Below the pieces are notes generated by a model. It ran no database searches. It saw nothing but the letters and a program-made list of their open reading frames with translations, and was not told the DNA's origin. The translations under genes were made by a program, and so were the position numbers. Below, piece by piece: positions 12,027-22,939 of a DNA stretch of 64,000 nucleotides. Numbering within the stretch: position 1 is the stretch's first letter; the number at the start of each line of letters is the position of its first letter. This stretch comes from Filosporella fistucella (Eukaryota > Ascomycota > Leotiomycetes > Helotiales): positions 3,472,001 through 3,536,000 of the forward strand of contig JAQJZZ010000010.1 of assembly GCA_030077755.1 (NCBI GenBank), written 5' to 3'.

Positions 12027-13419
12027 ATGTCTTCTGACATTCCAGTCACCGAAGGCGAAGCCGACTTCAGTCCAGAAGGAGCCGGAAAGCCATGTAAAAC
12101 GGTATGAAGTTGACTTTACCTTTTTCCTTTCCTCCTCTAGTGCTTCTCGTTGATCCAAGGAATCCTATCCTCGATGTCCATCATGCAAGCTCTTTCTATC
12201 AATATCATCTTCATTCCCATATCTTGTCTTGATTATCGTCACAAAATCTACCCCGCATTCACCCCTATCCACTCTCGCTACCCAACTCCATCTTAACCAT
12301 ACCATACACAGACTAAATTCACACATCATAGTGGTACAAAATCTACGGGACTCTCACTCCAGACTCTACGCCCCTCATCTGCCTCCACGGTGGCCCAGGA
12401 GTTTCACACTATTACCTTCTTCCAATCCAAGCCCTCGCTGCACGCGGTATCCCCGTGATATTCTATGATCAGATCGGATGTGGCTCTTCAACTCACTTGC
12501 CAGAACTAGCTGGGAGCTCGTTTTGGAACGTAAATCTTTTCATTGATGAATGTGAGTTTTGCTGCCGGTGTCCGAGCATATAATACACGGAAACCCAGAT
12601 GAGCTGACTCTACACTCAGTGAATAATTTGACGAAGCACCTCTCTTTGACTTCTTACAATATCCTCGGTCAATCATGGGGAGGCATGCTTGCCGCCTGCT
12701 TTGCAGTTTTGTCTCCTCCTGGACTACGAAAATTAATCATAGCCGACAGTCCAGCTAGCATGTAAGGGTCAAATTATCTTCCTGTTCTCGTACCAACTTC
12801 CATAAATATCTCCTCCCTTCTCACTCCATTCCTCTATCTCCTGACCACCTCCCAGGCCCCTCTGGATCGCCGCCTGCTCAGAGCAAATTGCCGCTCTCCC
12901 TCCCGACGTGCAAGAAACCATCAAGAGATGTGAGAAAGAAGGCACAACAGAAACAGAAGAGTACGAGCAGGCCATCCAAGTATTCTACGACAGACACGTA
13001 TGTAGAGTGAAGCCTCTACCATGGGAAATGGCAAAGAGTTTCGAGGAGTTGAAGAAGGATAATACCGTGTATTCTACCATGTATGCTTTTCTCCTCCCTT
13101 CTTTTCGCTATCAACTTTCGCAGAAGTCGATTGATATAGCATGAAGAAAAACTAACAATCCTCAAGGAACGGCCCTTCCGAATTCACTATCACTGGCTCA
13201 CTTAAAAACTGGTCCATTGTCAAGGAGCTTCACAAAATCAAGATCCCGACCCTCTTGATCAACGGGAAGTACGACGAAGCGCAAGACTCAGTCATGCAGC
13301 CTTTCTTCAAACATATTGATAAGGTGAAATGGGTGAAATTTGCAGAATCGAGTCATGTGCCGCAGCTGGAAGAGACGGAGGCCTTTAATAAGGAGGTAGA
13401 GAGGTTTTTGTTGGGCTGA
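12027..13419 (+). CDS. Alpha/beta hydrolase, proline iminopeptidase / L-amino-acid amidase family (peptidase S33)
   Basis: Five exons fit (12027-12101, 12332-12551, 12620-12761, 12856-13080, 13167-13419) and encode 304 residues. The oxyanion motif HGGPG precedes a GQSWGG nucleophile elbow with the catalytic Ser. The acid is probably the Asp of NGKYDEAQD, and the His lies in SSHVPQLEE near the C-terminus. S33 enzymes of this group cleave N-terminal proline or amides of small amino acids in the cytosol; the substrate here cannot be told from sequence. There is no signal peptide. The first intron is unusually long for this window (230 nt, GTATGA...ATAG); the other three are 68-94 nt. All phases are consistent. 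Confidence 0.88.
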
Positions 13420-13741
13420 GAGGGCACGCCGAGAGAGAACCAAAACGAAACATGTAGGTCAGAATATAATAATGGATTTCAAGTTTCTCTATAGTAGCGC
13501 TCTCGAAACTCCAGCTACCAGAAATACTCCGTTAGTAGGTGTGACTGATAAGCGTCCAGCAGCCTCAGAATGCATATGCTCCTGCCTATAATATGTACTA
13601 CACCAAACCCACAAAACATGGTATCATAACAGCAAACGCTTGCTAACTTGCATACTGGCCGAAATAGCGTATGCTAACTCCGATAACCTGTCAAAGAACA
13701 AATACTCCATAACAATGCCGAAATGAAACACACGTTCAAGC
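13420..13741. other. Convergent intergenic region
   Basis: About 320 bp between the stops of the hydrolase and the Cut12-like gene. I see nothing beyond 3' untranslated sequence. Confidence 0.5.
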
Positions 13742-16117
13742 TCAACTATTCTCCTTTCCTAAGCCCAAAGCCTGCAGTCTCTTTTTCTCCGCTTGCTTTT
13801 GCTCAAGTCTGGCTTTTGCGGCTGCTGCTCTCTCAGGTGGAATGGCAGCCCTCACTCGGGAGCTTTCCGTACTTGATAGCCTGCTAGAAGCAAGGTCGGC
13901 ATGGCGGCGATCACCGAGATCGTTGCTGGACTTTTGTCTCGTCAGGTTGCCAGAGGGTCGTGGTCTTACGATAGCCGGCTTTGGAGGACTGGATGGTATA
14001 TTGAACATGGACGGCCGTGGACTCGCTTGACAATTCCTCTCGTGAATGGCTCTTCCACTCATAAGCGGTAGCGATGGTTCTGGGGAAGGCAATTGCATCT
14101 CTGGTGAATCCATTGACATATGTGAGAAACTATTTACCAGAGGTGTCATTTGTACTGGCGTATGTTGCACGGGTCCTGACCACCTTGGCGGGATGGCATC
14201 CACAGTGGCGTTATTAATTATTTCAGATAACGCGGACTGTGAAGATCTATGTTGAGGAGTGTTAGGGGTATCTGACCGTAATTGCTTCGAAGACGGAAGG
14301 GTCTTTGATGGGCGAGTGATTGATTGACTGAGAACCGGAATATGACTCTCCCGGGTGTGTGTTGCCTCTCCCGTGGAAACAGAGCTAGGAAGATTGCTGG
14401 GAGGAGGAGGCATGTCTCTACGATCCCTTTCTCTCCGCTCTTTGAGCCTATCCTTGGATTCACGCAGTTCCTCAATTTGCTTCTCGTAGCCTGCCACAAC
14501 CTCAGCATGCTCCTCGGTCTTTCTCTGCAATTGCTTTCGCAAATTATCAATAATAGGATCCGCAGACTTGAGAGATGCAATTTCCTTCCTTAATTCGATG
14601 ACTTGGTTATGTCGTTGCTTCAAGAGGCTTTCGCTCTCCCGGCGTTGAGATTTTGCTAGTTCTTTCAGCTTGTCGTAATCTTTTTGTAGATTTTGATACA
14701 TTTCGTCCTTCTTCTGGCGATGTTCCTCCAAACTTCGACGTTTCCTTTCGCTTTTTTCGGCTTCCCTTTCGAGGCGTAAGTCAGCATGTAGAAGTTGCTG
14801 GCCAAGCTTAGTGTTCTCCTCTAATAACTTCAACTTGGATTTTTCTGCATCTGCAAGAGCTTCACGAAGCTTTCGTGCTTCATCTTTCAAAGTCACCATT
14901 TCTTTCAATTGATCGCGAGCCTTCTTGAGTTCGTTATGAGTGTCCAGCAATGTCTGTTCAGTCCGTGGAGAAGCAAAATGCTGTGCATTGTGAGAGGCGC
15001 CCAGGTTTCCAACATTGGTCTCTTTCCCTTCCATTGCTTTTCGAAATTCTTCGACCCGACTCTTATACTGAACTGCAAGGGCAGTCTGCCTTGCAAGTTC
15101 CTTGATCAATTCGGGCGACTCGTCATCGTTCCCCTCGAGGCCAGACGAAGCAATCCTAGCCGATAATTGTGATATTTTGTCCTCCATAGCAAGAACTTTC
15201 TTCTGTTCTTCTTTCAGTTTTGACGCCAGCTTGATAGCCTCGGCATCTTTCATCATCGCAAAGTCTTTTGCAAGCACCTTGTAAGTGGCAAGTTTCCTCA
15301 TTTCTTCAATTGCCTGCTCGTGATACTGCTCGTATTCAGATTTCCAATATCTTCCTGATTGGGATTGTGGTTCGTTTAGATCCACAGTCATATCAGCATC
15401 AGAACTCTTATTCACTATTTCTTGTGGTGGATCTTGACTGCTTCTTGGTCTGCTGGAAGTCGAAACCGCCGAGCCGCGACCATTCCCCTTATCTTTTTTC
15501 TCTGTACTTGGCCCATCTATAAAAGGTCGTTTCGAGTCCAAAGAAGTCCGTTTTACTGAGGTAGTAGTTACACTACCTTTTTCTTCACGAGCATCTTCCA
15601 ATTGCTTCGTTAGAGAGGTCTTTCGAGCAGAAGTTTTCGACGATTCTGATTTGGAAACCCAAGGGCTGGGGTATTTCCCAGGAAAGTCGTCCGGTAAGCC
15701 ACTCTTGCCTGTTGGTTTTTCTTGCCCTTGCTTTCCCTCATGTTTGTCCACAACTTCATTACCGAACGACACAGTCTTCCGTCTGGTTGTTCCAGTACCA
15801 GGAGTTAGCAGGATTCCTGGAGGCCTTGTCGGCGAAGTGTTTCGGTGTTGGCCCTTCATGGTATCTGCAGGTCCCGTTTCTCTGGTTTCTTCATCACTTT
15901 CGTAAATAGTCTCGTCATCCGTAAGCGCTGGGGCTCCAAAAATTGCACTTTTCAAGGCACGAGCTGCGAAGACTGGCGCTGGAGTCTCGGGTGGTTCTAG
16001 TTCATGGTTTCCATCTAATTATGGTGAGTACTCGAGAAGGGCACAATACGATACTTGACAGAACATACCTTGAACGCGGTTGCCATCGGCTGGTTTTCCA
16101 AGCCACCAGCTGAGCAT
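13742..16117 (-). CDS. cut12: Spindle pole body-associated protein, Cut12-like
   Basis: Cut12 sits at the spindle pole body of fission yeast and links Polo kinase and PP1 to mitotic entry. Two exons (16117-16069, 16014-13742) encode 773 residues. The N-terminus MLSWWLGKPADG and the segment GILLTPGTGTTRRKTVSFGNEV are hallmarks of the fungal Cut12 family. KTVSF at residues 96-100 matches the RVxF type of PP1-docking motif. Residues about 245-545 are a long coiled coil (heptads rich in Glu, Lys and Leu). The C-terminal third is Pro/Ser-rich, and the protein ends with a short basic helix (AAAKARLEQKQAEKKR). The start is only 345 bp from that of ORC2 on the other strand, so both probably share a promoter. 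Confidence 0.85.
15764..15778 (-). other. PP1-docking (RVxF-type) motif KTVSF in the Cut12-like protein
   Basis: Codons 96-100 encode Lys-Thr-Val-Ser-Phe, a KxVxF match. Fission-yeast Cut12 is known to recruit PP1 through such a site in its N-terminal region, so position and family agree. Confidence 0.65.
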
Positions 16118-16462
16118 CTTAAGTGAATCTGGCTTTCGTGGAGGCTCAGCAACATCAATTCGCCATCGAATAAGTGGCACTCGAACTTGAAATTGTTGTG
16201 GTAGTGGTTATGTTCTTGTGAATGCCAAATTCTTCAAGGTTTGTTTACTTGAACTGTCAGTCGCGATACCCATGTCCACAAAATCCAAGTGTGGATCCAT
16301 CCCGTTCTTTAGCGCCAAACCTTAATTGTCGGCGCGAACTCCAAAAAAGGAGCGCGTCAAACTAAACGACCAGCGATCAAAAAGTATTCAAGGTGTGTAC
16401 ATTCTAGCATGGGACTCACATCATTCCCCAGGAACTAATTTTGGGCATTAGTTTTGGAAGAT
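16118..16462. promoter_or_regulatory. Shared divergent promoter of Cut12-like (-) and ORC2 (+)
   Basis: 345 bp separate the two start codons. Within it lie GGCGCGAA at 16331-16338 (reverse complement TTCGCGCC, E2F/MBF-like) and CGCGT at 16353-16357 (reverse complement ACGCG, the core of the MCB box). These resemble sites used for G1/S control in fungi. Function is inferred. Confidence 0.45.
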
Positions 16463-18288
16463 ATGGGGAAAAGGAAGAAGATTTCAGTGGACGAAGAAGA
16501 GGAACCAAACGACTACCAACCAGCACTGAAGAGAATCAGGAGCGGGATATTGAGAATCGCAAACAACGATGTTCAGTCAAGTCAGGACGTCGCCTCTGAG
16601 GGAAATTATGAGTCGCAGAGAAGCAGCTCAGCTCCAAGCAGAGTTCTAGCTGCCTTGGACTATGCAAACGTGGATGAGGATGAAGAGGAAAGAAGTGATG
16701 CAGATGTGGTAACACCAAAGAAAAGGCGGAATGGCCACCAGATATATATCGCTGGCCGTAAGAGTGATACCACACCGCTCAAGTCACTGCTGAACAAAAA
16801 CATATTCTCTACTCCGGTCAAAGCCAATGCAAGTACGGAAACCGATACCCCCAAGATACAAAGAAATGCGGACCGATCGGCCAGGCGGAAGAGTACGAGG
16901 ACCCTCATCGAGAGGACAATTCTCGGTGATACAAGTGACAATGGTGAGGACGATGAAGATCTAGCACAGCACATCTACGATTCAGGAGAAGACGACGACC
17001 TCGGGCAGCAAAGCGAGGATATAATTCCTCAATATATGGGGGATGGTGCTCCAGAAACTCCCTCAAAGCGTGGGCGGAAAAAGGGTTCGATAGCCCGCAA
17101 GAGGTCACCTACTCCTCCGCAGGATTTGACTCCACATGAGAAGTATTTCTACCACAACAAAGGTGGTCGTGTCAAAACCTCTAATAACACCCTATCGTCC
17201 CTCGCTTTGCTCGATCATGAAGAATATTTCTGTCGTATCCGCAACCTCAAGGACCCACATGAAGAGGCAATTATAGATCTGGAGCAGTTTTCTGAAGATT
17301 CTTTCAACCAGTGGCAATTCGAACTCAGCCAAAATTTTAGTCTCTGCTTATATGGCTGGGGCTCCAAGAGATCTCTACTTCTGAAATTTGCCGACTATAC
17401 TTATAATTCGCAACTAAGTTTCGGAATGCCGAAAATAGTTGTGGTGAATGGTTATGTCAGCAGTCTCACAATTCGAGACGTACTCAATACTGTAGCAACT
17501 GCAGTTGCTGAACCTGGCCAGAAATTGGGTTCTCAGCCTACAGAAATGCTGGAGAGCGTTTTCTCACTACTGGAGAAGAGCAAGACTCAGCACGTCACCG
17601 TAATAATACACTCCATCGACCAAATTCCCCTACGCCGACCTGGAACGCAGAATATACTCTCTCGCCTCGGCTCCCACCCTCAAATCCACCTTATTGCCTC
17701 TGCTGATCACCCTTCATTCTCACTGCTGTGGGATAGCTCTTCCCGCTCCACCTACAATTTTGTCTTTCATGATTGTACAACATTTCAACCCTACTCTGTA
17801 GAGCTTGATGTTGTGGATGAAGTTCATGAATTGCTTGGGCGAAGTGGAAGGCGTATCGGTGGAAAGGAGGGTGTGAGCTTTGTATTAAAAAGCTTACCTA
17901 AGAATGCCAAAGACTTGTTCAGAATTTTGATCGGTGAGCAACTAGCGGCCATGGAGATCATTGCTGGAGTAGTCACCGAAGCAGAGGACGACGAGGATGC
18001 AGATGATCCTCCAGCAATGAAGTCCGGAAGAAGCGAATTCGGTGTGGAATACCGAGTATTGTACCAAAAGGCAGTTGAAGAGTTCATTTGCAGTAATGAG
18101 ATGAATTTTAGAACGCTACTCAAGGAGTGAGTTATTCCATTCCAATGGCAATTTGCTTTACTAACAGTTATAGATTCCATGATCATCAGATGATACAAAG
18201 CCGAAAAGATGCTCTTGGGACGGAGACGCTATCAATACCATTTCGGAAAGAGGAATTAGAAACAATTTTAGAAGACATCATGTCTTAA
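16463..18288 (+). CDS. ORC2: Origin recognition complex subunit 2
   Basis: ORC2 is part of the six-subunit complex that marks replication origins and loads MCM with Cdc6. Two exons (16463-18126, 18174-18288; intron 47 nt) encode 592 residues. The first ~215 residues are low-complexity, acidic and basic, as in other ORC2 proteins, and contain several Ser/Thr-Pro sites. Then comes the conserved core: HEKYFYHNKGGRVKTSNNTLS, a degenerate AAA+-like P-loop region LYGWGSKRSLL near residue 295, VVVNGY, IIHSIDQIPLR and LIASADHPSFSLLWD. A winged-helix-type C-terminus (VLYQKAVEEF...) follows. The start ATG at 16463 is the first in frame. The last exon adds the conserved FHDHQMIQSRKD tail. Confidence 0.93.
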
Positions 18289-18657
18289 CGAAGTACAGTT
18301 GGCCGTTCGGCTTGCATTGTTCGGGATTGGAGCATGGCATGGAGTTGGGTCAGGCATATCAAGGAGTATTTGCCGGCAACAGAGGAGTAAATAACCTCAT
18401 GATTACATGATATCACGCGCAGTTATACAGGCTGTACACTTGATGTACGTTTATACGAGTGTCCTTAGACAAGAAATTACAATGCTTTTGCAATATTTAG
18501 CTGTATCTACACCCGTAATTTTCTCGTATTCGTACAAGTGGTGGGACAATTTCGACCCACCTAAGGATTAGTCAGCAAGAAACTATTTCCGCCTTGTCTT
18601 TGTTTTCAGCCTTGTTGGCCATTCGCCATTTTCACCAGCCTCGAAGATCCTTCACCA
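18289..18657. other. Intergenic region ORC2 - MOD5-like
   Basis: About 370 bp between two plus-strand genes; 3' end of ORC2 and promoter/5' leader of the tRNA-modifying enzyme. No other feature seen. Confidence 0.5.
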
Positions 18658-20135
18658 ATGCTGCAATATGCAAGTCGCTCCTTGAAACGTATCATCATGG
18701 TGAGAGAAGTGCCTAAGGAGCCATTGCTGGTAGTTTTGGGTGCAACAGGTACCGGGAAATCGCAAGTATGCCTCCTTTTCTAGTAATCTGCACTGAGCTC
18801 ACAGCCTTACAGCTCGCGGTGGATTTGGCCAGAAGATTCAATGGTGAGGTGATCAACGGGGATGCAGTTCAGATGTACGATGGAATGCCTATAATCACCA
18901 ATAAAATCACGGTTGCAGAGCAGCAAGGGGTTCCACACCATCTGTTAGGTTTCATCGGCCTTGATCAAGAGCCATGGCGAGTTGGGTTGTTCAAGCAAAA
19001 AGCTAGTCAAATTATAGAAGATATCCGATCAAGAGGGCGCATACCAATCCTAGTCGGAGGGACTCATTACTATACACAGTCCTTGCTATTCGACGAAAGC
19101 CTGGTTGCAGAGCCCTCAGAGGTAGAGGCAGAAATGCCCACCGAGCTTTCCAACAATCAAGTCGCAAAAAGATTCCCAATCTTGGAATCATCTACAGAAG
19201 AGATGTTAGACTCTTTGCGGCAGATAGATCCAATAATGGCAGACCGATGGCATCCCAAAGAGAGGAGAAAGATTCGCAGATCTCTGGAAATATTTTTGTT
19301 AACTGGCCGAAAAGCATCAGACGTGTATGCGGAACAGAGATTGAAGAAAGAGTTGGTAAGAGCAACTGCGGATGAGGGCTCAGCTTCTAGCAACATGGTC
19401 CGCAGTGGCTCTACTTTGTTGCTTTGGGTCCATGCGGAATCCGAAATTCTGAAGGAGCGGTTGAACAACCGGGTCAACAAGATGATGGAGGCCGGCTTGC
19501 TGAAAGAGGTGGAATCGATGAGCGAATACCTCCATAAAAAATCACAAATGGGTCTTCCTATTGATCGAACTCGTGGTATCTGGGTTTCGATCGGCTGGAA
19601 GGAATTCGAGCCCTACCTAGAAGCCCTAGAATCAGCAGGTATCTCGACTCAGAAACGTCAAGCCATTTATGATGAATGCGTCAATAAAACGAAGGCTGCC
19701 ACACGACAATACGCAAAGCGCCAGATAAGATGGATCAGGCTTCAGCTAATGACTGCATTGTCGAATGTAGGCGCTCTCAATAAGCTCTATCTTCTAGATG
19801 GTAGTGATGTTTCTGTGTTCCCAGAAAGTGTCTCCAATACTGCCATCAATATCACCGCTAAATTCCTAGCTGGAGAGGAACTTCCGCTGCCTCACGATAT
19901 CTCCGATGCAGCTAAGCAAGTCCTGGGCACTGACTGTGAAGCTCCCGAGAAACCAGATGTGTGGTACCGCCAGACGTGTGATACATGTCATATCACGGCA
20001 GTGACTGATTTGCAATGGCAGATCCATTTAAAAAGTCGACGCCACCGCGGGTTAATGAAGAAGCTGGCAAAAAGAGGCAGTGGTAGTCAAGCAGTTGACC
20101 TGAGCAAGAATGAAGTACCTCTAGTTGCTCCTTGA
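18658..20135 (+). CDS. MOD5: tRNA dimethylallyltransferase (tRNA isopentenyltransferase)
   Basis: This enzyme transfers dimethylallyl from DMAPP to A37 of tRNAs that read UNN codons (i6A37). Exons 18658-18765 and 18813-20135 (intron 47 nt) encode 476 residues. The P-loop GATGTGKSQ at residues 28-36 is interrupted by the intron right after it. The conserved substrate motifs INGDAVQMYDGM, ITNK, LVGGTHYYTQSLLF and YAKRQIRWIR are all present. A matrin-type C2H2 zinc finger (CDTC ... HLKSRRH) lies near the C-terminus, as in eukaryotic members. There are two in-frame AUGs, at 18658 and 18697. The first adds 13 basic, hydroxyl-containing residues that could target mitochondria; the second would give a cytosolic/nuclear form of 463 residues. 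Yeast MOD5 uses exactly this arrangement. Confidence 0.93.
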
Positions 20136-21300
20136 GAATACGAGCTACCACGTGGCCGTCTAGACATGTTGGTGCTACAAAACACGACATTAGACCCAAA
20201 GGCCGCGAATAGGCATATGGCCATCGCTAACTGTTTTCCTCCGCCTGACGTGCTCAAAATTTTGCAAGTCATTCTTCTGATCACTACAGGGAAACACTCC
20301 AAGCTGTAAAATTATTTCTAGTAGGTCAGGGGCAAAAATGACTGTACATGTACAGCACAAATGGATAGTCAAATCTTACTGATGCCGACTTACGATTAGG
20401 TAGTTAACAGCTGGGTTGAATCCAGGACTATCTGCTCGCATTGTATGGATACCTGAAGAGATTGGGATACTTCCATTCAAACCGGCTTTGGCAATGTGAA
20501 ATCAATGGGCAAAAGTTATTTCACTGAATTGTGGTGATAATTAAGCGCTATTAAATTGAGTATTCACACACTCGTAAACGCAGCCAAACTATAGCATTAA
20601 TATTGGACCAAAAATGTGTTCATCTGATTTCTCTGTTAAACTATGGGGAGTGATAAGAGACTAGATGATCTGAAGTGAGTCAGTGTGGAACACAGACGAG
20701 ATTGTTTTTAACCTTCAGCGAGCGAGACATTTAGGCATGTGTGATATCATATGCGGTGAGTGCTGAATAGCAGAGCAAATGGGCAATTCGGAAGCCGATA
20801 GAGCCGCCAATTTAGCTGACAAAAGTTGAATTGCGGGGATGTTGCATACTCCGTAGAGACTTGTGCAATAACCCAAGCCTCAAAAGTTTAAACGTACTGA
20901 TTGAATTTTTCCGAATGTAAAGGATACCATAACTACTTGTGCGACGCAAGGCACACATTTTGAAGTTGAAGCTGAGAACACTTCTTTCACCTTCTAATCC
21001 ATGGTTCAGGGGTCGTTGTTGCCAGCATCACAAGTCATTTCAGGGGCTACCAGGAGCTGTTAGCCGCAACAAATTAAGTCTAAAATGATCACGTGCGTCT
21101 CCTAGCTAAGGCCACGACACATTACCGAGCTCTTTAACACAGCTTGAGATCTGTCTGTTCGAACAGTCAATTCCTTCCACATCACCTCGCGCACATTCTG
21201 CGATACATAAAGCAGAGTCGACGTGCCTTTCCGCTGTCGCTCCTTATCATCTTCTTCTCTTCTTCCACGTCTGTGAGGTTTTAGACATAATACCGCCAGG
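20136..21300. other. Intergenic region upstream of SEC61
   Basis: About 1.17 kb without a supportable gene. The last ~200 bp before 21301 are pyrimidine-rich on the plus strand (TCATCTTCTTCTCTTCTTCC), a common feature of strong fungal promoters and 5' leaders. Confidence 0.5.
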
Positions 21301-22939
21301 ATGAGTGGCCGTAAGTATTTCCGTGCCCTTCTCCTCACTGAGCTCAATTAGCAATTGCCTATCTCCAGAAAGATGTTGCTGACCATGCGCTTGTCCTCAC
21401 TTTACAGTTCGATTCCTCGATCTCATCAAGCCCTTCACGCCAATCCTCCCTGAGGTGCAGCAACCCGAGACGAAAGTCCCATTCAATCAAAAATTGATGT
21501 GGACGGGCTTGACCCTTTTGATATTTTTGGTCATGAGCCAAATGCCATTGTATGGTATTGTGTCATCAGACACCTCAGATCCTCTATACTGGCTACGAAT
21601 GATGTTGGCGAGTAACAGAGGTACTTTGATGGAACTTGGTATTTCACCAATTATCTCCTCGGGCATGATCTTCCAGCTTCTTGCTGGTACACACTTGATT
21701 GACGTCAACCTCGACCTGAAATCTGATCGCGAGCTCTACCAAACCGCGCAGAAGCTCTTTGCCATCATCTTGTCCATGGGTCAAGCCACCGTCTATGTCT
21801 TCACTGGTCTCTATGGTCAACCATCTGATCTCGGTGCCGGTGTTGTCTTCCTCCTCATCCTCCAATTGGTTGTTGCTGGTTTGATTGTCATCCTCCTCGA
21901 CGAGCTTCTCCAAAAGGGATACGGTCTTGGAAGCGGTATCTCGCTTTTCATTGCTACCAACATCTGCGAATCCATTGTCTGGAAGGCATTTTCCCCAACG
22001 ACAATTAATACCGGTCGTGGACCAGAGTTCGAGGGTGCTGTTATTGCGCTCTTCCACTTGCTCCTTACATGGCCAAACAAGCAACGTGCTCTTCAAGAGG
22101 CTTTCTATCGCCAAAATCTCCCCAACATCATGAACCTCATTGCTACCCTGCTTGTCTTTGCCGCTGTTATCTATCTCCAAGGTTTCCGTGTCGAAATCCC
22201 AGTCAAGTCCTCCCGCCAACGTGGAGCTCGTGGTTCTTACCCCGTCCGTCTATTCTATACTTCAAACATGCCCATCATGTTGCAATCCGCTCTCTCATCC
22301 AACGTCTTCCTGATCTCTCAGATGCTCTACTCCCGCTTCTCTGAAAACCTCCTCGTTCAACTTTTCGGTGTCTGGGAGCCAAAGGAGGGATCTGCTCAAC
22401 TTTTCGCAACCTCCGGTCTTGCATATTATATGTCCCCTCCATTGAACTTCACTGAAGCTCTTGTCGATCCAATCCACACCGCTGTCTACATTGTTTATAT
22501 GCTAGTCGCATGTGCTGTCTTCTCCAAGACATGGATCGAGGTTTCCGGATCAAGCCCAAGAGATGTTGCAAAACAACTCAAGGATCAAGGTCTTGTCATG
22601 GCTGGTCACAGAGAACAGAGCATGTACAAGGAGCTGAAGCGTATCATTCCTACCGCTGCCGCTTTCGGTGGTGCTTGTATTGGTGCTCTCTCAGTTGCCA
22701 GTGATTTGATGGGTGCTCTTGGATCCGGAACTGGTATTCTGTTGGCTGTTACGTAAGTAATTATTATTCGGGACTTGCCAGTTATACCCACTGACTTGTT
22801 TGCAGTATTATCTATGGCTACTTCGAGATCGCAGCCAAGGAAGGCGACATGGTATGTTGATATTCACTTTCAGAAGAACTCATGAATATAGTCACTAACG
22901 ATTTCACAGGCTAGCATGAAGGGTATGGTCATGGGCTAG
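21301..22939 (+). CDS. SEC61: Protein transport protein Sec61 subunit alpha
   Basis: This is the pore-forming subunit of the ER translocon. Four exons (21301-21310, 21408-22752, 22806-22851, 22910-22939) encode 476 residues. The first exon holds only MSG plus one base, which is usual for fungal SEC61. The N-terminal amphipathic segment [17 protein letters not shown], the plug/TM2 region [11 protein letters not shown], the cytosolic loop [24 protein letters not shown] and about ten hydrophobic segments match Sec61 alpha closely. The last exon encodes only nine residues (ASMKGMVMG). Codon choice is C-ending and biased, unlike the neighbours, which fits high expression. Confidence 0.97.
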
